Shown: one piece after another, positions 9,417 through 19,359 of the stretch
How positions within the stretch are numbered: position 1 is the stretch's first letter
Layout of the letters: each line of letters starts with the position of its first letter
DNA from: Planctomycetota bacterium
GTDB taxonomy: Bacteria > Planctomycetota > Planctomycetia > Gemmatales > Gemmataceae
Assembly (NCBI GenBank): GCA_016873095.1
Contig: VGYC01000002.1
Location: forward strand, 1-64,000
Direction of reading: 5' to 3'
Length of the DNA: 64,000 nt
Translations under genes and position numbers: made by a program
The notes under the pieces: generated by a model
What the model was told of the DNA's origin: nothing
Databases searched by the model: none
Seen by the model: the letters and a program-made list of their open reading frames with translations, nothing else

Positions 9417-9974
9417 TCAGCCTTTGCCATGAGACTTGAAGCCCTGGCGGCGCTGCGTGCTATACCGCGCCAGGGCTTCTTCGATGACCGGCATGGCCGT
9501 GCTGGCGGACTGAAACTCGTCCACTTCGACAGCCTTGCCTTCCAGCGTCTTGTAGTCCTGGAAGAAGCGGCGCAGCATTGCCAGCCGGTGGCCGGCCAGC
9601 TCTTTCGCTTCGCGGAAGCCGTTGTACTCCGGATCGTCCATGGCGACGGCCAGGATCTTGTGGTCCTTCTTGCTGCTGTCGATCATGGTCATCAGGCCGA
9701 TGGCCCGGGCACTGACGAGCGTGAGCGGCGCCACGGCCTCCTGGCACAGCACCAGCACATCAAGTGGGTCGTCGTCCTCGGCCAGGGTCTGCGGGATGAA
9801 GCCGTAATTGGCGGGGTAAAAGACGGCGGAATAGAGAATGCGGTCCAGCCGCAGCAAGCCGGTTCCCTTGTCCAGTTCGTACTTGACGCTGGACCCCATC
9901 GGGATCTCGATGACAGCGGTGAATTCCCCGGGAAGACGCTGTCCGGGGGTCACGTCATGCCACGCATGCGTCAT
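9417..9974 (-). CDS. ppa: Soluble inorganic pyrophosphatase
   Basis: 185 residues, family I (Mg-dependent) pyrophosphatase that hydrolyses PPi and pulls biosynthetic reactions forward. Visible are AVIEIPMGSSVKYELDKGTG, FYPANYGFIPQTLAEDDDPLDVLVL with the metal-binding Asp cluster (DDDPLD), and DHKILAVAMDDPEY. The open frame runs to 10097, but the start MTHAWHDVTPG at 9974 has AAGGA eight bases upstream and fits the family length. Its last 28 codons are duplicated at 7618-7716. Confidence 0.93.
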   Translation of the reverse strand: MTHAWHDVTPGQRLPGEFTAVIEIPMGSSVKYELDKGTGLLRLDRILYSAVFYPANYGFIPQTLAEDDDPLDVLVLCQEAVAPLTLVSARAIGLMTMIDSSKKDHKILAVAMDDPEYNGFREAKELAGHRLAMLRRFFQDYKTLEGKAVEVDEFQSASTAMPVIEEALARYSTQRRQGFKSHGKG

Positions 9975-10114
9975 GAACTTGTCCTTTCCGTTCTGGTTGC
10001 ACCATTTCTGGTGGCACAATTGCAGACGCCGCAACAGGACTACGCTGCAGATTGTATTCCGCCAGAATAGAATCGAAATCGTACTCACAAGCTTCACCAG
10101 TCAACGATCAGGTC

Positions 10115-10609
10115 ATGGTCATGCCCCGAATCAGTGCCGGCCTGCTGATGTACCGTTTTTGCGAAGGCAAGTTGCAAGTGCTGCTTGCCCATCCGGGCGG
10201 TCCCTTTTTCAAGAGAAAGGATCAAGGGGCCTGGACCATTCCCAAGGGTGAAGCCGAACCCGGCGAAGACTTGCTCGATGCCGCCAGGCGGGAGTTCGCA
10301 GAGGAGACCGGGATCCAGCCGAACGGCCCATTCATTGCCTTGACGCCGGTGCTCCAGAAGTCAGGAAAAATCGTTCACGCCTGGGCATTCGAGGGAGACT
10401 GCGATCCGGAGGCGCTAGTGAGCAACACATTCATGATGGAATGGCCGCCGAAGTCGGGGCGACAGCAGGCCTTCCCCGAGATTGACCGAGCGGACTTCTT
10501 CGACGTGGCCGCGGCCAGGCAGCAGATCAACGCCGCTCAGGTAGCCTTGCTCGACGAACTGGAAGTCGCCATCAGGCCGGGGTCGGCTCCTCACGCTCCG
10601 GCGTCGTGA
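10115..10609 (+). CDS. NUDIX hydrolase
   Basis: About 164 residues. The Nudix box G-x5-E-x7-REUxEExGU is present at about residues 45-67 (starts GEAEPGED, then ARREFAEETGI), preceded by GAWTIPKG. Closest in feel to the diadenosine polyphosphate/NTP pyrophosphohydrolase-like Nudix proteins that begin RISAGLLMYR. The start is uncertain: ATG 10115 or 10121, both with weak SD. Its last 38 bases overlap the 3' end of the convergent redoxin gene. Confidence 0.85.
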   Translation: MVMPRISAGLLMYRFCEGKLQVLLAHPGGPFFKRKDQGAWTIPKGEAEPGEDLLDAARREFAEETGIQPNGPFIALTPVLQKSGKIVHAWAFEGDCDPEALVSNTFMMEWPPKSGRQQAFPEIDRADFFDVAAARQQINAAQVALLDELEVAIRPGSAPHAPAS

Positions 10610-11501
10610 CGGCGCCGCAGGTCGAGCGCTGCTCGAGTTCTGCAAGAGCTTGCAGGGCTTCGCGCGGATGCGGGCGGACGCGCCAAGTCTCGACGCGATG
10701 CAGCCAGCGGATTCGTCCCGTGCTGTCCAGCAAGCACTGCGTGGGGATTGTACTATCCATGCCCGGCCAATGGCGGTGACGCAAACCGAGGGCGTCGAGC
10801 AACTCCCCCTTCGCATCGGACAGGAACTCGTAGCCAGCCCCCAGGCGCTTCTTGAGAAGCGCGTTGTGCTCGGGAGGATCAATGCTGACGCCATAGACCT
10901 GAACGCCGGCTTGCTGAAACGCTCCGTAATACTCTTGCAGCTCGCCCAGCTGCACGGCACAAAACGGTCACCAGTCGCCCTTGTAAAAGACCAGCAACGC
11001 AGGCCCTCCGCTCAGCAAGGTTGACCGAGTCACTGGCTGGTTTCGGCTATCCAGCAAGCAAAACTCAGGGAATGGGTCGCCGACCGACAGGCGGCTGTTG
11101 CGCTCCGCGCCTCCGAACATGGAAAGATGGAAGCAGTAAAACCACATCATGCCCGCCAGCAAGATCGGCAGGCTGAGTCGAATCAAGAGTTCCAGCGATG
11201 GTTCGCGCCAGAGGCAGAAAGCGCTCAGCAAGAAACACAGCCCGCCGCCGGTGATGACCAGCGGCGGGTATCGGTAACGAAGATGGAGGGCACCATGCAA
11301 CAGCCCGGCAACGGCGCTGAAACCTGCGACCGCGGCCAGCAAGCTCAGATAGTGCACCACGGGGTCCGCCGGGCCAGGCAACAGGACCGCCGCCGTCAAC
11401 CAGCCGATGACAACGACCGGGCCAAGCACGAACGCATACACGGCCATCCGACCTCGGACGGACATGAAGGCGACGGCCAGATATCGCAACCGGCTGTTCA
11501 T
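10572..11501 (-). CDS. Membrane-anchored AhpC/TSA-type redoxin, probable selenoprotein (U-x-x-C)
   Basis: Read through an in-frame UGA at 10970-10968, this is a 309-residue protein. The start is ATG 11501 (GGGGG before it); an upstream ATG at 11570 is also open. Residues about 18-125 hold four hydrophobic helices; a thioredoxin-fold domain follows with LSVGDPFPEFCLLDSR, then ALLVFYKGDW-U-PFC: UGA falls exactly where the first Cys of the C-x-x-C motif is expected (residue 178, partner Cys 181). Beyond it the fold continues in the same frame (YYGAFQQAGVQVYGVSIDPPEHN, then CLLDSTGRIRWLHR). It probably reduces peroxides or disulfides at the membrane. A SECIS-like hairpin follows the UGA. The alternative is a nonsense mutation, which would not explain the exact motif position or the hairpin. 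It lies divergent from hypF. Confidence 0.8.
10936..10954 (-). promoter_or_regulatory. Bacterial SECIS-like hairpin of the redoxin gene
   Basis: On the coding strand it reads TGCAGCTGGGCGAGCTGCA: a perfect 7-bp stem with loop GGGCG. The loop begins 21 nt after the UGA and its first base is G. Published bacterial SECIS criteria (Zhang and Gladyshev model) ask for a small apical loop with G in the first two positions, 16-37 nt after UGA; this fits. Confidence 0.75.
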
Positions 11502-11627
11502 GCTGCCCCCAGGGACCGCTCCATTGTCTGGCATCCAGCAGCCAGTGACAGTATATTTACTGATGAGCATCGGCCTTCAAGGTTTCATCTGGTTGATCCA
11601 GGTCTTCGTCCGGTCAGGTTGACTCAA

Positions 11628-13925
11628 ATGGAACGGCGTGTGATTGCCGTTCGCGGGATCGTGCAAGGGGTCGGCTTTCGGCCGTTCGTGCACCACCTCG
11701 CTGAGCGTCTTTGCCTGGCCGGCTTTGTCCGCAACGAACCGGGCGGGGTCAGCATCGAGATCGAAGGCGAGTTGCCGGCGCTCGACATTTTCCTATCGGA
11801 GTTGACGGCCAGCCCGCCGCCACTGGCACTGATCGAGCGACTGGAGTGGCGACGCTGTCCGCCTCGCGGCGCAGAGCGGTTTCACATCCAGCCCAGCCCG
11901 GTCGCCGGTCCGAGCCAGGTCTTTGTCTCGCCGGATGTGGCCACCTGCACGGCCTGTCTTGGGGAGCTTTTCGACCCGAACGACCGCCGCTTCGGCCACC
12001 CCTTCCTGAATTGCACCGACTGCGGCCCACGCCTGACGATCGTCACCGGCGCGCCTTACGACCGGCAACGCACCACCATGGCCGGTTTTGCCATGTGCTC
12101 GCAATGCCGGTCGGAATACGAAGATCCTGCAAGTCGCCGCTTTCACGCGCAGCCGACCTGCTGTCCGGCTTGCGGACCGCGCTTGCAACGGCTCGATGCT
12201 CGAGGGCGACCGCTCCCGTCAGGCGACCCGCTTGTGGATCTGGCGGCCGACCTCCGCCGAGGCCTCATCGCCGCGATCAAGGGACTTGGCGGTTATCATC
12301 TGGCCTGTGACGCTCGACAATCACGATCCGTGACGGAGCTACGACAACGCAAGCAGCGCGACGAGAAACCTTTTGCGGTCATGGTGCCGGACCTTGCCGC
12401 CGTGGCAGCACTGTGCTGCATCGAACCGGCCGAGCGCGAGCTGCTCGTTTCGCCATCCCGGCCCATTGTCCTGCTCCGCAAGCGCGCCCACGCCGATGTG
12501 GCTGAAGAGCTGGCACCCGGCAATCCTTTCCTGGGTGTCATGCTGCCGTACACGCCGGTTCATCATCTGCTGCTGCGACAGGTCGGCGGCACGCCACTGG
12601 TGATGACCAGCGGCAATCGTTCGGACGAGCCGATCGCACGCGACGATGACGATGCCGTGCGCCGGCTGTCCGGCATCGCCGACCGGTACTTGACGCACGA
12701 TCGGGCCATCCACGTGCGGTGCGACGATTCGGTCACGCGCGTCGTGGCCGGAACGGAACTGCCGTTGCGGCGTTCGCGCGGTCATGCTCCACGGCCGATT
12801 CCGTTGCCGGTCGAGTGTCATCTGCCAGCTCTGGCAGTCGGTGGCCAGCTGAAAGGGACATTCGCGCTGGGGCGTGGCCGGCATGCCTTTCTGAGCCATC
12901 ACCTCGGCGATCTCGACCATTACCAGGCCTATCGCGCGATGGTCCATGACGTCGATCTCTACATGGAACTTTTTGACCTGGTCCCGAAGGTGCTGGTCCA
13001 CGATGCCCACCCGGAATATGCCTCCACGCGCTTCGCCCGCGCCTGGGCCGAACGCGACCCGGCCGTGCAACTACTGGCGGTGCAGCACCACCATGCCCAC
13101 GTCGCCAGCTGCATGGCCGAGAATGGACTCGATGAGCCCGTGATCGGCGTGGCCTTTGACGGCACCGGATATGGCGACGACGGCACAATCTGGGGCGGGG
13201 AGTTCCTGGTGGGCGACTACCAGTGCTTCCGGCGTGCCGCCCATCTGCGTTGCGTGGGCATGCCTGGCGGCGACCTGGCGATCAAGCAACCCTGGCGAAT
13301 GGCGCTCGCCCATCTGCTGGCCGCGGACTGCGCCGCACTGTGCTGGCTTCAGCGACAGTCGCCCGCAACGCTGCGCGCAGCGACGCAGCAGCTCGACCGC
13401 GGCGTCAACTCGCCGCTCACCTCAAGCATGGGCCGGCTGTTTGACGCGGTGGCCTCGCTGATCGGCGTCCGCGACCAGGTGAGCTACGAGGGGCAGGCTG
13501 CCATGCAACTCGAATGGCTCGCGGAAACCGGCGCGGCAGACCGCGTCTATCCGTTCGTTCTCGCTCCCGCGGCCGGTGTCGCGGTCGAGGATCGGCCGCT
13601 GGTGATCGATACCAGGCCACTCATTCGGGCCATTGCCGGTGACCTGCAAGACGGCGTCGCGACGGCCAACATCGCCAGGCAATTCCATATGACTATTGCC
13701 GGCATGATCGCTGCCGTTTGTGATCGGCTCCGCAAGGAGACGGGACTCGACACCGTCGCGCTGAGTGGCGGCGTCTTCATGAACGCACTGCTGCTGTGCG
13801 AGACCTGCGAGCGCCTGCGCGACCGTGGCTTCCAGGTCCATCGTCATCGACTGGTGCCGCCCGGTGATGGCGGCCTGTGCCTGGGACAGCTGGCCATCGC
13901 CGCTCGCACAGTTGCCGCCAGCTGA
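11628..13925 (+). CDS. hypF: Carbamoyltransferase HypF for hydrogenase maturation
   Basis: 765 residues, usual length. It makes the thiocarboxamide on HypE that becomes the CN ligands of [NiFe]-hydrogenase. Domains in order: acylphosphatase (1-90, AVRGIVQGVGFRPFVHHLA), two zinc-finger units (about 105-185, CTACLGELF, CTDCGPR, CSQC, CCPACGPR), YrdC-like (about 200-380, containing KGLGGYHLACDA and VMTSGNRSDEPI) and the Kae1-like carbamoyltransferase domain (385-760) with HHHAH near residue 486 and AFDGTGYGDDGTIWGGEF. The open frame extends further upstream, but MERRVIAVRG is the family start. First gene of the hyp cluster. Confidence 0.95.
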   Translation: MERRVIAVRGIVQGVGFRPFVHHLAERLCLAGFVRNEPGGVSIEIEGELPALDIFLSELTASPPPLALIERLEWRRCPPRGAERFHIQPSPVAGPSQVFVSPDVATCTACLGELFDPNDRRFGHPFLNCTDCGPRLTIVTGAPYDRQRTTMAGFAMCSQCRSEYEDPASRRFHAQPTCCPACGPRLQRLDARGRPLPSGDPLVDLAADLRRGLIAAIKGLGGYHLACDARQSRSVTELRQRKQRDEKPFAVMVPDLAAVAALCCIEPAERELLVSPSRPIVLLRKRAHADVAEELAPGNPFLGVMLPYTPVHHLLLRQVGGTPLVMTSGNRSDEPIARDDDDAVRRLSGIADRYLTHDRAIHVRCDDSVTRVVAGTELPLRRSRGHAPRPIPLPVECHLPALAVGGQLKGTFALGRGRHAFLSHHLGDLDHYQAYRAMVHDVDLYMELFDLVPKVLVHDAHPEYASTRFARAWAERDPAVQLLAVQHHHAHVASCMAENGLDEPVIGVAFDGTGYGDDGTIWGGEFLVGDYQCFRRAAHLRCVGMPGGDLAIKQPWRMALAHLLAADCAALCWLQRQSPATLRAATQQLDRGVNSPLTSSMGRLFDAVASLIGVRDQVSYEGQAAMQLEWLAETGAADRVYPFVLAPAAGVAVEDRPLVIDTRPLIRAIAGDLQDGVATANIARQFHMTIAGMIAAVCDRLRKETGLDTVALSGGVFMNALLLCETCERLRDRGFQVHRHRLVPPGDGGLCLGQLAIAARTVAAS

Positions 13926-13943
13926 CTGGAATGGAGCAGGAAA

Positions 13944-14207
13944 ATGTGTCTCGGTATCCCCGGCAAAGTGGAAGAAACCTATCGCGAGCACGGCCTCTTG
14001 ATGGGCAAGGTTTCTTTCGGCGGCGTCTGCAAGCGCGTGTGTCTGGAGCACGTGCCACAGGTCAAGGAGGGCGAATATGTGGTGGTCCACGTGGGCTTCG
14101 CACTGAGCATCATCGACGAGGCGGAGGCCAGCCGCGTCTTCGAGTTGCTGGAGGCGATGAATCAGCTCGGCGAGATCGAGGAGGCCGCACGTGAAGTTTC
14201 TGGATGA
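13944..14207 (+). CDS. hypC: Hydrogenase maturation chaperone HypC
   Basis: 87 residues with the invariant N-terminus MCLGIPGKV (Cys2 binds the iron). HypC with HypD carries the Fe(CN)2CO unit and delivers it to the hydrogenase large subunit. It lies 18 bases after hypF and its last 17 bases overlap hypD. Specificity for its hydrogenase cannot be read, because no large subunit is in the window. Confidence 0.95.
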   Translation: MCLGIPGKVEETYREHGLLMGKVSFGGVCKRVCLEHVPQVKEGEYVVVHVGFALSIIDEAEASRVFELLEAMNQLGEIEEAAREVSG

Positions 14208-15318
14208 ATATCGTGACGCGGAATCGGCCCGCAAGCTGGGCTCCGCCATCGCCCGCGTGACAACGCGCCGCTGGACCATCATGGAGGTTTGCGGCGGGCA
14301 GACACACGCCATTGTCAAGTACGGCATCGATCGCCTGCTTCCCGACAACCTGGAACTGGTGCATGGGCCCGGGTGTCCCGTGTGCGTGACATCGCTGGAG
14401 ATGCTCGACCGCGCCCATGCCATCGCATCGCAGCCTCAAGTGATCTTCTGCTCGTTTGGCGATATGCTGCGCGTTCCCGGCTCGCGTGGCGACCTGCTCC
14501 AGCTCAAGTCGCAGGGAAGCGACGTTCGCGTCGTCTATTCGCCGCTGGACGCGGTCAACCTCGCTGCAGCAAACCCCGGGCAACGCGTTGTGTTCTTCGC
14601 CATCGGTTTCGAGACCACGGCGCCCGCCAATGCCATGGCGGTCTGGCTGGCGAAACGTCGAGGCTTGAGCAATTTCAGCGTGCTGGTGTCGCACGTGCTG
14701 GTGCCGCCCGCCATGACGGCCATCCTGCAAGCGACCGGCAACCGCGTACAGGCCTTTCTCGGGCCGGGTCATGTCTGCACCGTCATGGGCTACACCGAGT
14801 ACGAGCCGATCGTCCGCGATTTTCACGTGCCCATCGTCATCACCGGCTTCGAGCCACTCGACATGCTCGAGGGCGTGCTGCGCGCGGTCAAGCAGCTAGA
14901 GGATGGCCGCGCCGAACTGGAAAATCCCTACAGCCGGGTCGTGCGTCGTGAGGGCAATCCGCACGCACGGCGTCTCGTCGATGAGGTTTTTCAGGTATGT
15001 GACCGCAAGTGGCGCGGCATCGGTCTGATTCCGCGAAGCGGTTACAAGATCCGCGCCAGCTACGGCGCATTCGATGCCGAGCAGATTTTTGCCGTGGACG
15101 CGCTCGAAGCCCAGGAATCGAGCCTGTGCATCAGCGGCGCGATCCTGCAGGGACAGAAAAAACCGCACGAGTGTCCGGCGTTCGGCAGGCAGTGCACGCC
15201 GCAAACGCCGCTGGGCGCCACGATGGTCTCCGCCGAAGGGGCATGCGCGGCCTATCATGCCCACGGCCGGCACCTTTACGATGATCGCACTGCGGAATGC
15301 ACCGTTCCTCAGGCATGA
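14191..15318 (+). CDS. hypD: Hydrogenase maturation protein HypD
   Basis: 375 residues starting at GTG 14191 (MKFLDEYRD). It holds a [4Fe-4S] cluster and assembles the Fe(CN)2CO cofactor with HypC and HypE. Motifs: [14 protein letters not shown] with the conserved Cys, [19 protein letters not shown], and the C-terminal cluster Cys set ([30 protein letters not shown]). The start overlaps hypC, indicating translational coupling. Confidence 0.95.
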   Translation: MKFLDEYRDAESARKLGSAIARVTTRRWTIMEVCGGQTHAIVKYGIDRLLPDNLELVHGPGCPVCVTSLEMLDRAHAIASQPQVIFCSFGDMLRVPGSRGDLLQLKSQGSDVRVVYSPLDAVNLAAANPGQRVVFFAIGFETTAPANAMAVWLAKRRGLSNFSVLVSHVLVPPAMTAILQATGNRVQAFLGPGHVCTVMGYTEYEPIVRDFHVPIVITGFEPLDMLEGVLRAVKQLEDGRAELENPYSRVVRREGNPHARRLVDEVFQVCDRKWRGIGLIPRSGYKIRASYGAFDAEQIFAVDALEAQESSLCISGAILQGQKKPHECPAFGRQCTPQTPLGATMVSAEGACAAYHAHGRHLYDDRTAECTVPQA

Positions 15319-16403
15319 TGAACATGACCATGTCAGCAGAAAACCTGGCCGCGACCTTCGCCTCCTGTCCCGTGCCACAAGCGCGCTTCGACCGTATTCT
15401 GCTGGGCCACGGCAGTGGCGGGCAATTGACGGCCGATCTGGTCCGGCGCTTGTTCCTGCCGGCTTTTGACAGCGATGTGCTGTCCGCGCTGGAAGACCAG
15501 GCCACGCTGCGCCTGCAAGGCAGCGCCGGCGGACCACGGATCGCTTTCACGACGGATTCCTTCGTGGTGAAGCCGATCTTTTTCCCCGGCGGTGACATCG
15601 GCAAGCTTGCGGTGCACGGCACGGTGAACGACCTGGCGGTAGGCGGCGCCAGGCCGATGTTCCTGTCGGCAGCGTTCATCCTCGAGGAAGGTCTGCCCCT
15701 GACAGACCTGCAGCGCATTGCCGCGTCGATGCGCCAGGCCTGTGCCGATGACGGTGTCGCCCTGGTGACCGCGGACACCAAGGTCGTGGATCGTGGCAAG
15801 GGGGACCAGCTTTTCATCACGACGGCGGGAATCGGCCTCGTTCCCGATGGCGTGGCGCTGTCTATCAGCGCGGCCCGGCCGGGAGACCGCATCCTGCTTT
15901 CCGGAACCATTGGCGATCATGGCATCGCCATCATGTCCGTCCGCGAGGGCATCGACTTCGAGACGGTGCTGGAAAGCGATTGCGCCTCGCTCGCCAATTT
16001 GACGCGCGTGATGCTCGAGGTCTGCTCCAGCATTCGCTGCATGCGCGATCCGACCCGCGGAGGTGTGGCCAGCGCCCTGAACGAACTGGCGCTCGCATCG
16101 AAGGTCGGCGTGAAGCTGGACGAGGCAGCCATCCCTGTTCGTCTCGAGGTGCGCGGCGCTTGCGAGTTGCTTGGAATCGATCCGCTGCACGTGGCCAATG
16201 AAGGCAAGCTGATCGCCGTCGTGCCGCCTGCCGAGGCGGATCGGCTCTTGCAGGCAATGCGCAGCCATCCACTGGGCTGCAATGCCTCCGTCATTGGCGA
16301 GGTCGTGGCCGATCACGCCGGCATGGTGGTGATGCGCTCCGTGGTCGGCGGCGAGCGCGTGGTGACAATGCCGGCGGGCGAGCAACTGCCGAGGATCTGC
16401 TGA
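15315..16403 (+). CDS. hypE: Carbamoyl-dehydratase HypE
   Basis: 362 residues from ATG 15315, whose ATGA overlaps the hypD stop; an ATG at 15297 is in frame but deeper in hypD. It is an AIRS/PurM-fold ATPase that dehydrates the thiocarboxamide to thiocyanate. Seen: [48 protein letters not shown] and the diagnostic C-terminal PRIC whose Cys carries the ligand. It is not SelD: the SelD N-terminal Cys/Sec region is missing and the PRIC tail is specific to HypE. Confidence 0.95.
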   Translation: MMNMTMSAENLAATFASCPVPQARFDRILLGHGSGGQLTADLVRRLFLPAFDSDVLSALEDQATLRLQGSAGGPRIAFTTDSFVVKPIFFPGGDIGKLAVHGTVNDLAVGGARPMFLSAAFILEEGLPLTDLQRIAASMRQACADDGVALVTADTKVVDRGKGDQLFITTAGIGLVPDGVALSISAARPGDRILLSGTIGDHGIAIMSVREGIDFETVLESDCASLANLTRVMLEVCSSIRCMRDPTRGGVASALNELALASKVGVKLDEAAIPVRLEVRGACELLGIDPLHVANEGKLIAVVPPAEADRLLQAMRSHPLGCNASVIGEVVADHAGMVVMRSVVGGERVVTMPAGEQLPRIC

Positions 16404-16431
16404 CCGCGGCGCACCTGCCGCGCGAAACACC

Positions 16432-16773
16432 ATGCACGAACTCGCAATAGCCTTGAGCATCCTGGATGTCGCCGCCGAGGAAGCCCGGAACCGCGGGCTC
16501 GGCAAGGTACGGCAGATTCATCTTCGGCTCGGACCGCTGTCCGGAGTCGTCAAGGAGGCGCTGTTGCCGGCGTTCGAGCTGGCGCGCGCGACTTCGCCAC
16601 TGACCGACGCCACGCTTGTGATCGAGGACATGCCCATCCTCATCGCCTGTCCGCGGTGTCGGGTCGAGCGTCCGGTCCAGTCGTTGCAGGACCATGGTTG
16701 CGCCGTTTGCGGCGCGCCGGCTGAAGTGACCGGCGGACGCGAGCTGGAAATTGTCGCCCTGGAGGTCGAATGA
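16432..16773 (+). CDS. hypA: Nickel-insertion chaperone HypA
   Basis: 113 residues. The N-terminal MHE (His2 for Ni) is intact and the zinc site is two CxxC pairs (CPRC at about 72-75 and CAVCG at about 89-92). It partners with HypB to insert nickel into the large subunit. The last four bases overlap hypB. Confidence 0.95.
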   Translation: MHELAIALSILDVAAEEARNRGLGKVRQIHLRLGPLSGVVKEALLPAFELARATSPLTDATLVIEDMPILIACPRCRVERPVQSLQDHGCAVCGAPAEVTGGRELEIVALEVE

Positions 16774-17450
16774 GCACGTCGCAGACGCGTCTGGTGCAGG
16801 TTCGGCAGCAGGTGCTCAAGCACAATGACCTGGCGGCGCGCGCCTTGCGGAAGCGCTTCCACGAGGCCGGAGTCTACGTCGTGAGCCTGGTGTCCAGCCC
16901 GGGCGCCGGCAAGACAACGTTCCTGGAAGCAACGCTGCACGGCTTGCGTGGCCGGTTTCGCTCGGCCGCCCTCGTCGGCGACCTGGCCACGGACAACGAC
17001 GCCCGCCGCCTGGCCCGCGCCGGCGTTCCCATCAAGCAGATCACCACCGGGACCGTGTGCCATCTTGACGCCGACATGGTCGCCGGCGCGTTGTCGGATT
17101 GGAACCTGGCCGACCTGGAGTTTCTGTTCATCGAGAACGTGGGCAACCTGGTATGCCCGGCCACGTTCGATCTGGGAGAGGAGCTTCGCCTGGTGCTCCT
17201 GTCCGTCACGGAGGGCGAGGACAAGCCGCTCAAGTATCCGACCATCTTCAACACGGCCGATGTCGCCATCATCACCAAGAATGACTTGTCGCAAGCCGTG
17301 GAACTCGACCGGGAGGCAATGCTGGCCAGCATCCGGTCAGTCCGCCCCGGCATGAGCGTGCTGGAAGTGTCCGCGAAGAAGCAGGAGGGCATGCGTGCGT
17401 GGCTCGAGTTTCTCGAAAGCCGTCGCCAGGAGTTCATTCGGTCTTCTTGA
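16770..17450 (+). CDS. hypB: Nickel-incorporation GTPase HypB
   Basis: 226 residues. P-loop [12 protein letters not shown] near 42-53, [12 protein letters not shown] switch region, [17 protein letters not shown] (nickel/zinc-binding Cys at the dimer interface) and the NKxD-like TKNDL. There is no His-rich N-terminal stretch, so nickel storage is not expected. Its 3' end overlaps the convergent sigma-54 activator by 17 bases. It closes the hypFCDEAB cluster. Confidence 0.95.
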   Translation: MSTSQTRLVQVRQQVLKHNDLAARALRKRFHEAGVYVVSLVSSPGAGKTTFLEATLHGLRGRFRSAALVGDLATDNDARRLARAGVPIKQITTGTVCHLDADMVAGALSDWNLADLEFLFIENVGNLVCPATFDLGEELRLVLLSVTEGEDKPLKYPTIFNTADVAIITKNDLSQAVELDREAMLASIRSVRPGMSVLEVSAKKQEGMRAWLEFLESRRQEFIRSS

Positions 17451-19359
17451 GGCCATACACGCGAATCTTGCGGTCCAGGGTCGAGCGCTCGATCTTCAGG
17501 AGCGTGGCAGCCTGTGTCTTGTTCCAGTTCACGTGCTCGAGCGTTTTCTCGATATGCCGGCGCTCGAGGTCGTCGAGCGGTATCGGCTTGAAGACCGATT
17601 CGGCGTGCCGATCGGAATCGACTTCCACCGTGGTGAGCCAGATGTCGCCGGCGTCGATGCTGGAACCACGGCCAAGAGCGACGGCCCGCTCGATGACGTT
17701 GCGCAGCTCGCGAACGTTGCCGGGCCAGACGTGGTTTTCCAGCTTGCGCATGGCCGACGCCGTGAAACCGCGGATCTTCCGGCCCGTGTCACTGGCGAAA
17801 CGCTTGAGGAAGTGATCGGCCAGCATCGCCACGTCGCTGAGCCGCTCGCGTAACGGGGGCACGCGAATCTCCACCACTTGCAGGCGGAAAAACAGGTCGC
17901 GGCGGAATGTCCCTTCTTGCAGGTTTTTCTCGAGCGGCTGATTGGTCGCGGCCACGACGCGGACATTGACACGAATCGGCACATGCCCGCCCACCCGCTC
18001 GTAGGGATGCCCTTCCAGGACGCGCAACAGCTTCGACTGCGTTCCGGGAGCCATCTCGCCGATCTCGTCGAGGAAAATCGTACCGCTGTCGGCCGCCTCG
18101 AACTTGCCGATCTTCTTGTCGGTGGCGCCGGTGAAGGCCCCTTTCTCGTGGCCGAATAGCTCGCTCTCCAGAAGCGTCTCGGAAAGCGCGGCGCAGTTGA
18201 GGCAAATGAACGGCGCGTCGCGGCGCGGACTGGAGTAATGGATGGCGCGGGCCACCAGTTCCTTGCCCGAACCGCTCTCGCCACGGATGAGCACGGTGGC
18301 GTTGGTGCCGGCCACCAGGCCGATCTGCTCCTCGATCTTGCGGATGGCCGGGCTCCTGCCCACCAGCTCGCTCTCCACCTTGAGCTGCTCGCGCAGCGAC
18401 TGATTCTGGGCCGACAGGTTCTCGTGACGCCGCAGCTGGTGGATGACGCCGCCTAGCTGCTTGGCAACGGCAACGGTGAATTCCAGATCTTCGACATTCA
18501 GGCTCTTGAGTGGATCGATGCAGTACAGGTGGATCAGGTTGAGGACGTTGCCGCCGAACAGCACCGGGGCGCAGATGAGGCTCGTGGCGCCGGCCTTGGT
18601 CGCCGGCTCGTCGTGCCGCAGGTAACGATCGCGGGCCGTGTCCTCGGCAAGGATCGCCTCCTTGACGTCGAGCACCTCCTTGACCACGCCATCCGGCAAC
18701 GGGGCGTATTCATGCTCGCTGGGATCACGATGACGCTGGGCGAGAATCTCGAGGTTTCGCTCCTCGAGCAGCGTCAGGATCGCTCCCGCCTCGGCTGGGA
18801 CTGCCTCCAGGAGGCCATCTAGGACCGTGCGCGTCAATTCGTCTTCGGAGCCGGCCGAGCCCATGTCAAGCGCAAGGCGATACAGGAGCGACAGGTCGCG
18901 GCTCAGGCTGTGATGCCCCGACCCGGGCAACGGAGTCTCGGGAGCCATTTCCTCCGGCTGCGGCGTCAGGAAGCGCGTCTGTCCCAGCCGTTTCTTGATG
19001 GCCACGCCTTCGCTCTCGGCGGCACGCGGCGGCACTTGCGGCAGCTCTTCCAGTGTCTTGACGAACAGGAATTGCGTCTTGCCCACCTGGAATTCGTCGC
19101 CAGACAAGAGCTCGCGTTCTCCCTCCAGCCCCGTGCCGTTGAGACGCGTGCCGTTGAGGCTCTCCAGATCGCGCAGCCGCCAGTGGCCGACAGCGAAAAA
19201 GACCTCGGCGTGCTCGCGACTGCACAGCTCATCCTTGAGAACGATGCGATTCGTGTTCGCCCGGCCCAGAGTGAAACGCTGCCCGGCCTGCAAGGGAATC
19301 ACTTCCCCGAAGCCGTCCGGCATGCGATTCACTAGATATGGTCCGGTCGTCGCGCTCAT
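17434..19359 (-). CDS. FHA-GAF-AAA+ sigma-54-dependent activator
   Basis: 641 residues. FHA domain at about 10-105 ([41 protein letters not shown]), GAF at about 170-320, sigma-54 AAA+ at about 335-565 with Walker A GESGSGKE near 360, the sigma-54 contact loop GAFTGA near 404, and a Fis-type HTH at 597-638 ([29 protein letters not shown]). The FHA suggests control by Ser/Thr phosphorylation, and the GAF by a ligand, rather than by a two-component receiver. The convergent overlap with hypB is suggestive of a local role, but its targets are unknown; I saw no clear -24/-12 site before hypF. Confidence 0.9.
   Translation of the reverse strand: MSATTGPYLVNRMPDGFGEVIPLQAGQRFTLGRANTNRIVLKDELCSREHAEVFFAVGHWRLRDLESLNGTRLNGTGLEGERELLSGDEFQVGKTQFLFVKTLEELPQVPPRAAESEGVAIKKRLGQTRFLTPQPEEMAPETPLPGSGHHSLSRDLSLLYRLALDMGSAGSEDELTRTVLDGLLEAVPAEAGAILTLLEERNLEILAQRHRDPSEHEYAPLPDGVVKEVLDVKEAILAEDTARDRYLRHDEPATKAGATSLICAPVLFGGNVLNLIHLYCIDPLKSLNVEDLEFTVAVAKQLGGVIHQLRRHENLSAQNQSLREQLKVESELVGRSPAIRKIEEQIGLVAGTNATVLIRGESGSGKELVARAIHYSSPRRDAPFICLNCAALSETLLESELFGHEKGAFTGATDKKIGKFEAADSGTIFLDEIGEMAPGTQSKLLRVLEGHPYERVGGHVPIRVNVRVVAATNQPLEKNLQEGTFRRDLFFRLQVVEIRVPPLRERLSDVAMLADHFLKRFASDTGRKIRGFTASAMRKLENHVWPGNVRELRNVIERAVALGRGSSIDAGDIWLTTVEVDSDRHAESVFKPIPLDDLERRHIEKTLEHVNWNKTQAATLLKIERSTLDRKIRVYGLKKTE

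Noticed and set aside
15315-16403. SelD (selenophosphate synthetase) instead of HypE
   Set aside because: It would have fitted the selenoproteins, but the C-terminal PRIC and the location between hypD and hypA identify HypE, and the SelD N-terminal Cys/Sec-Lys motif is missing.
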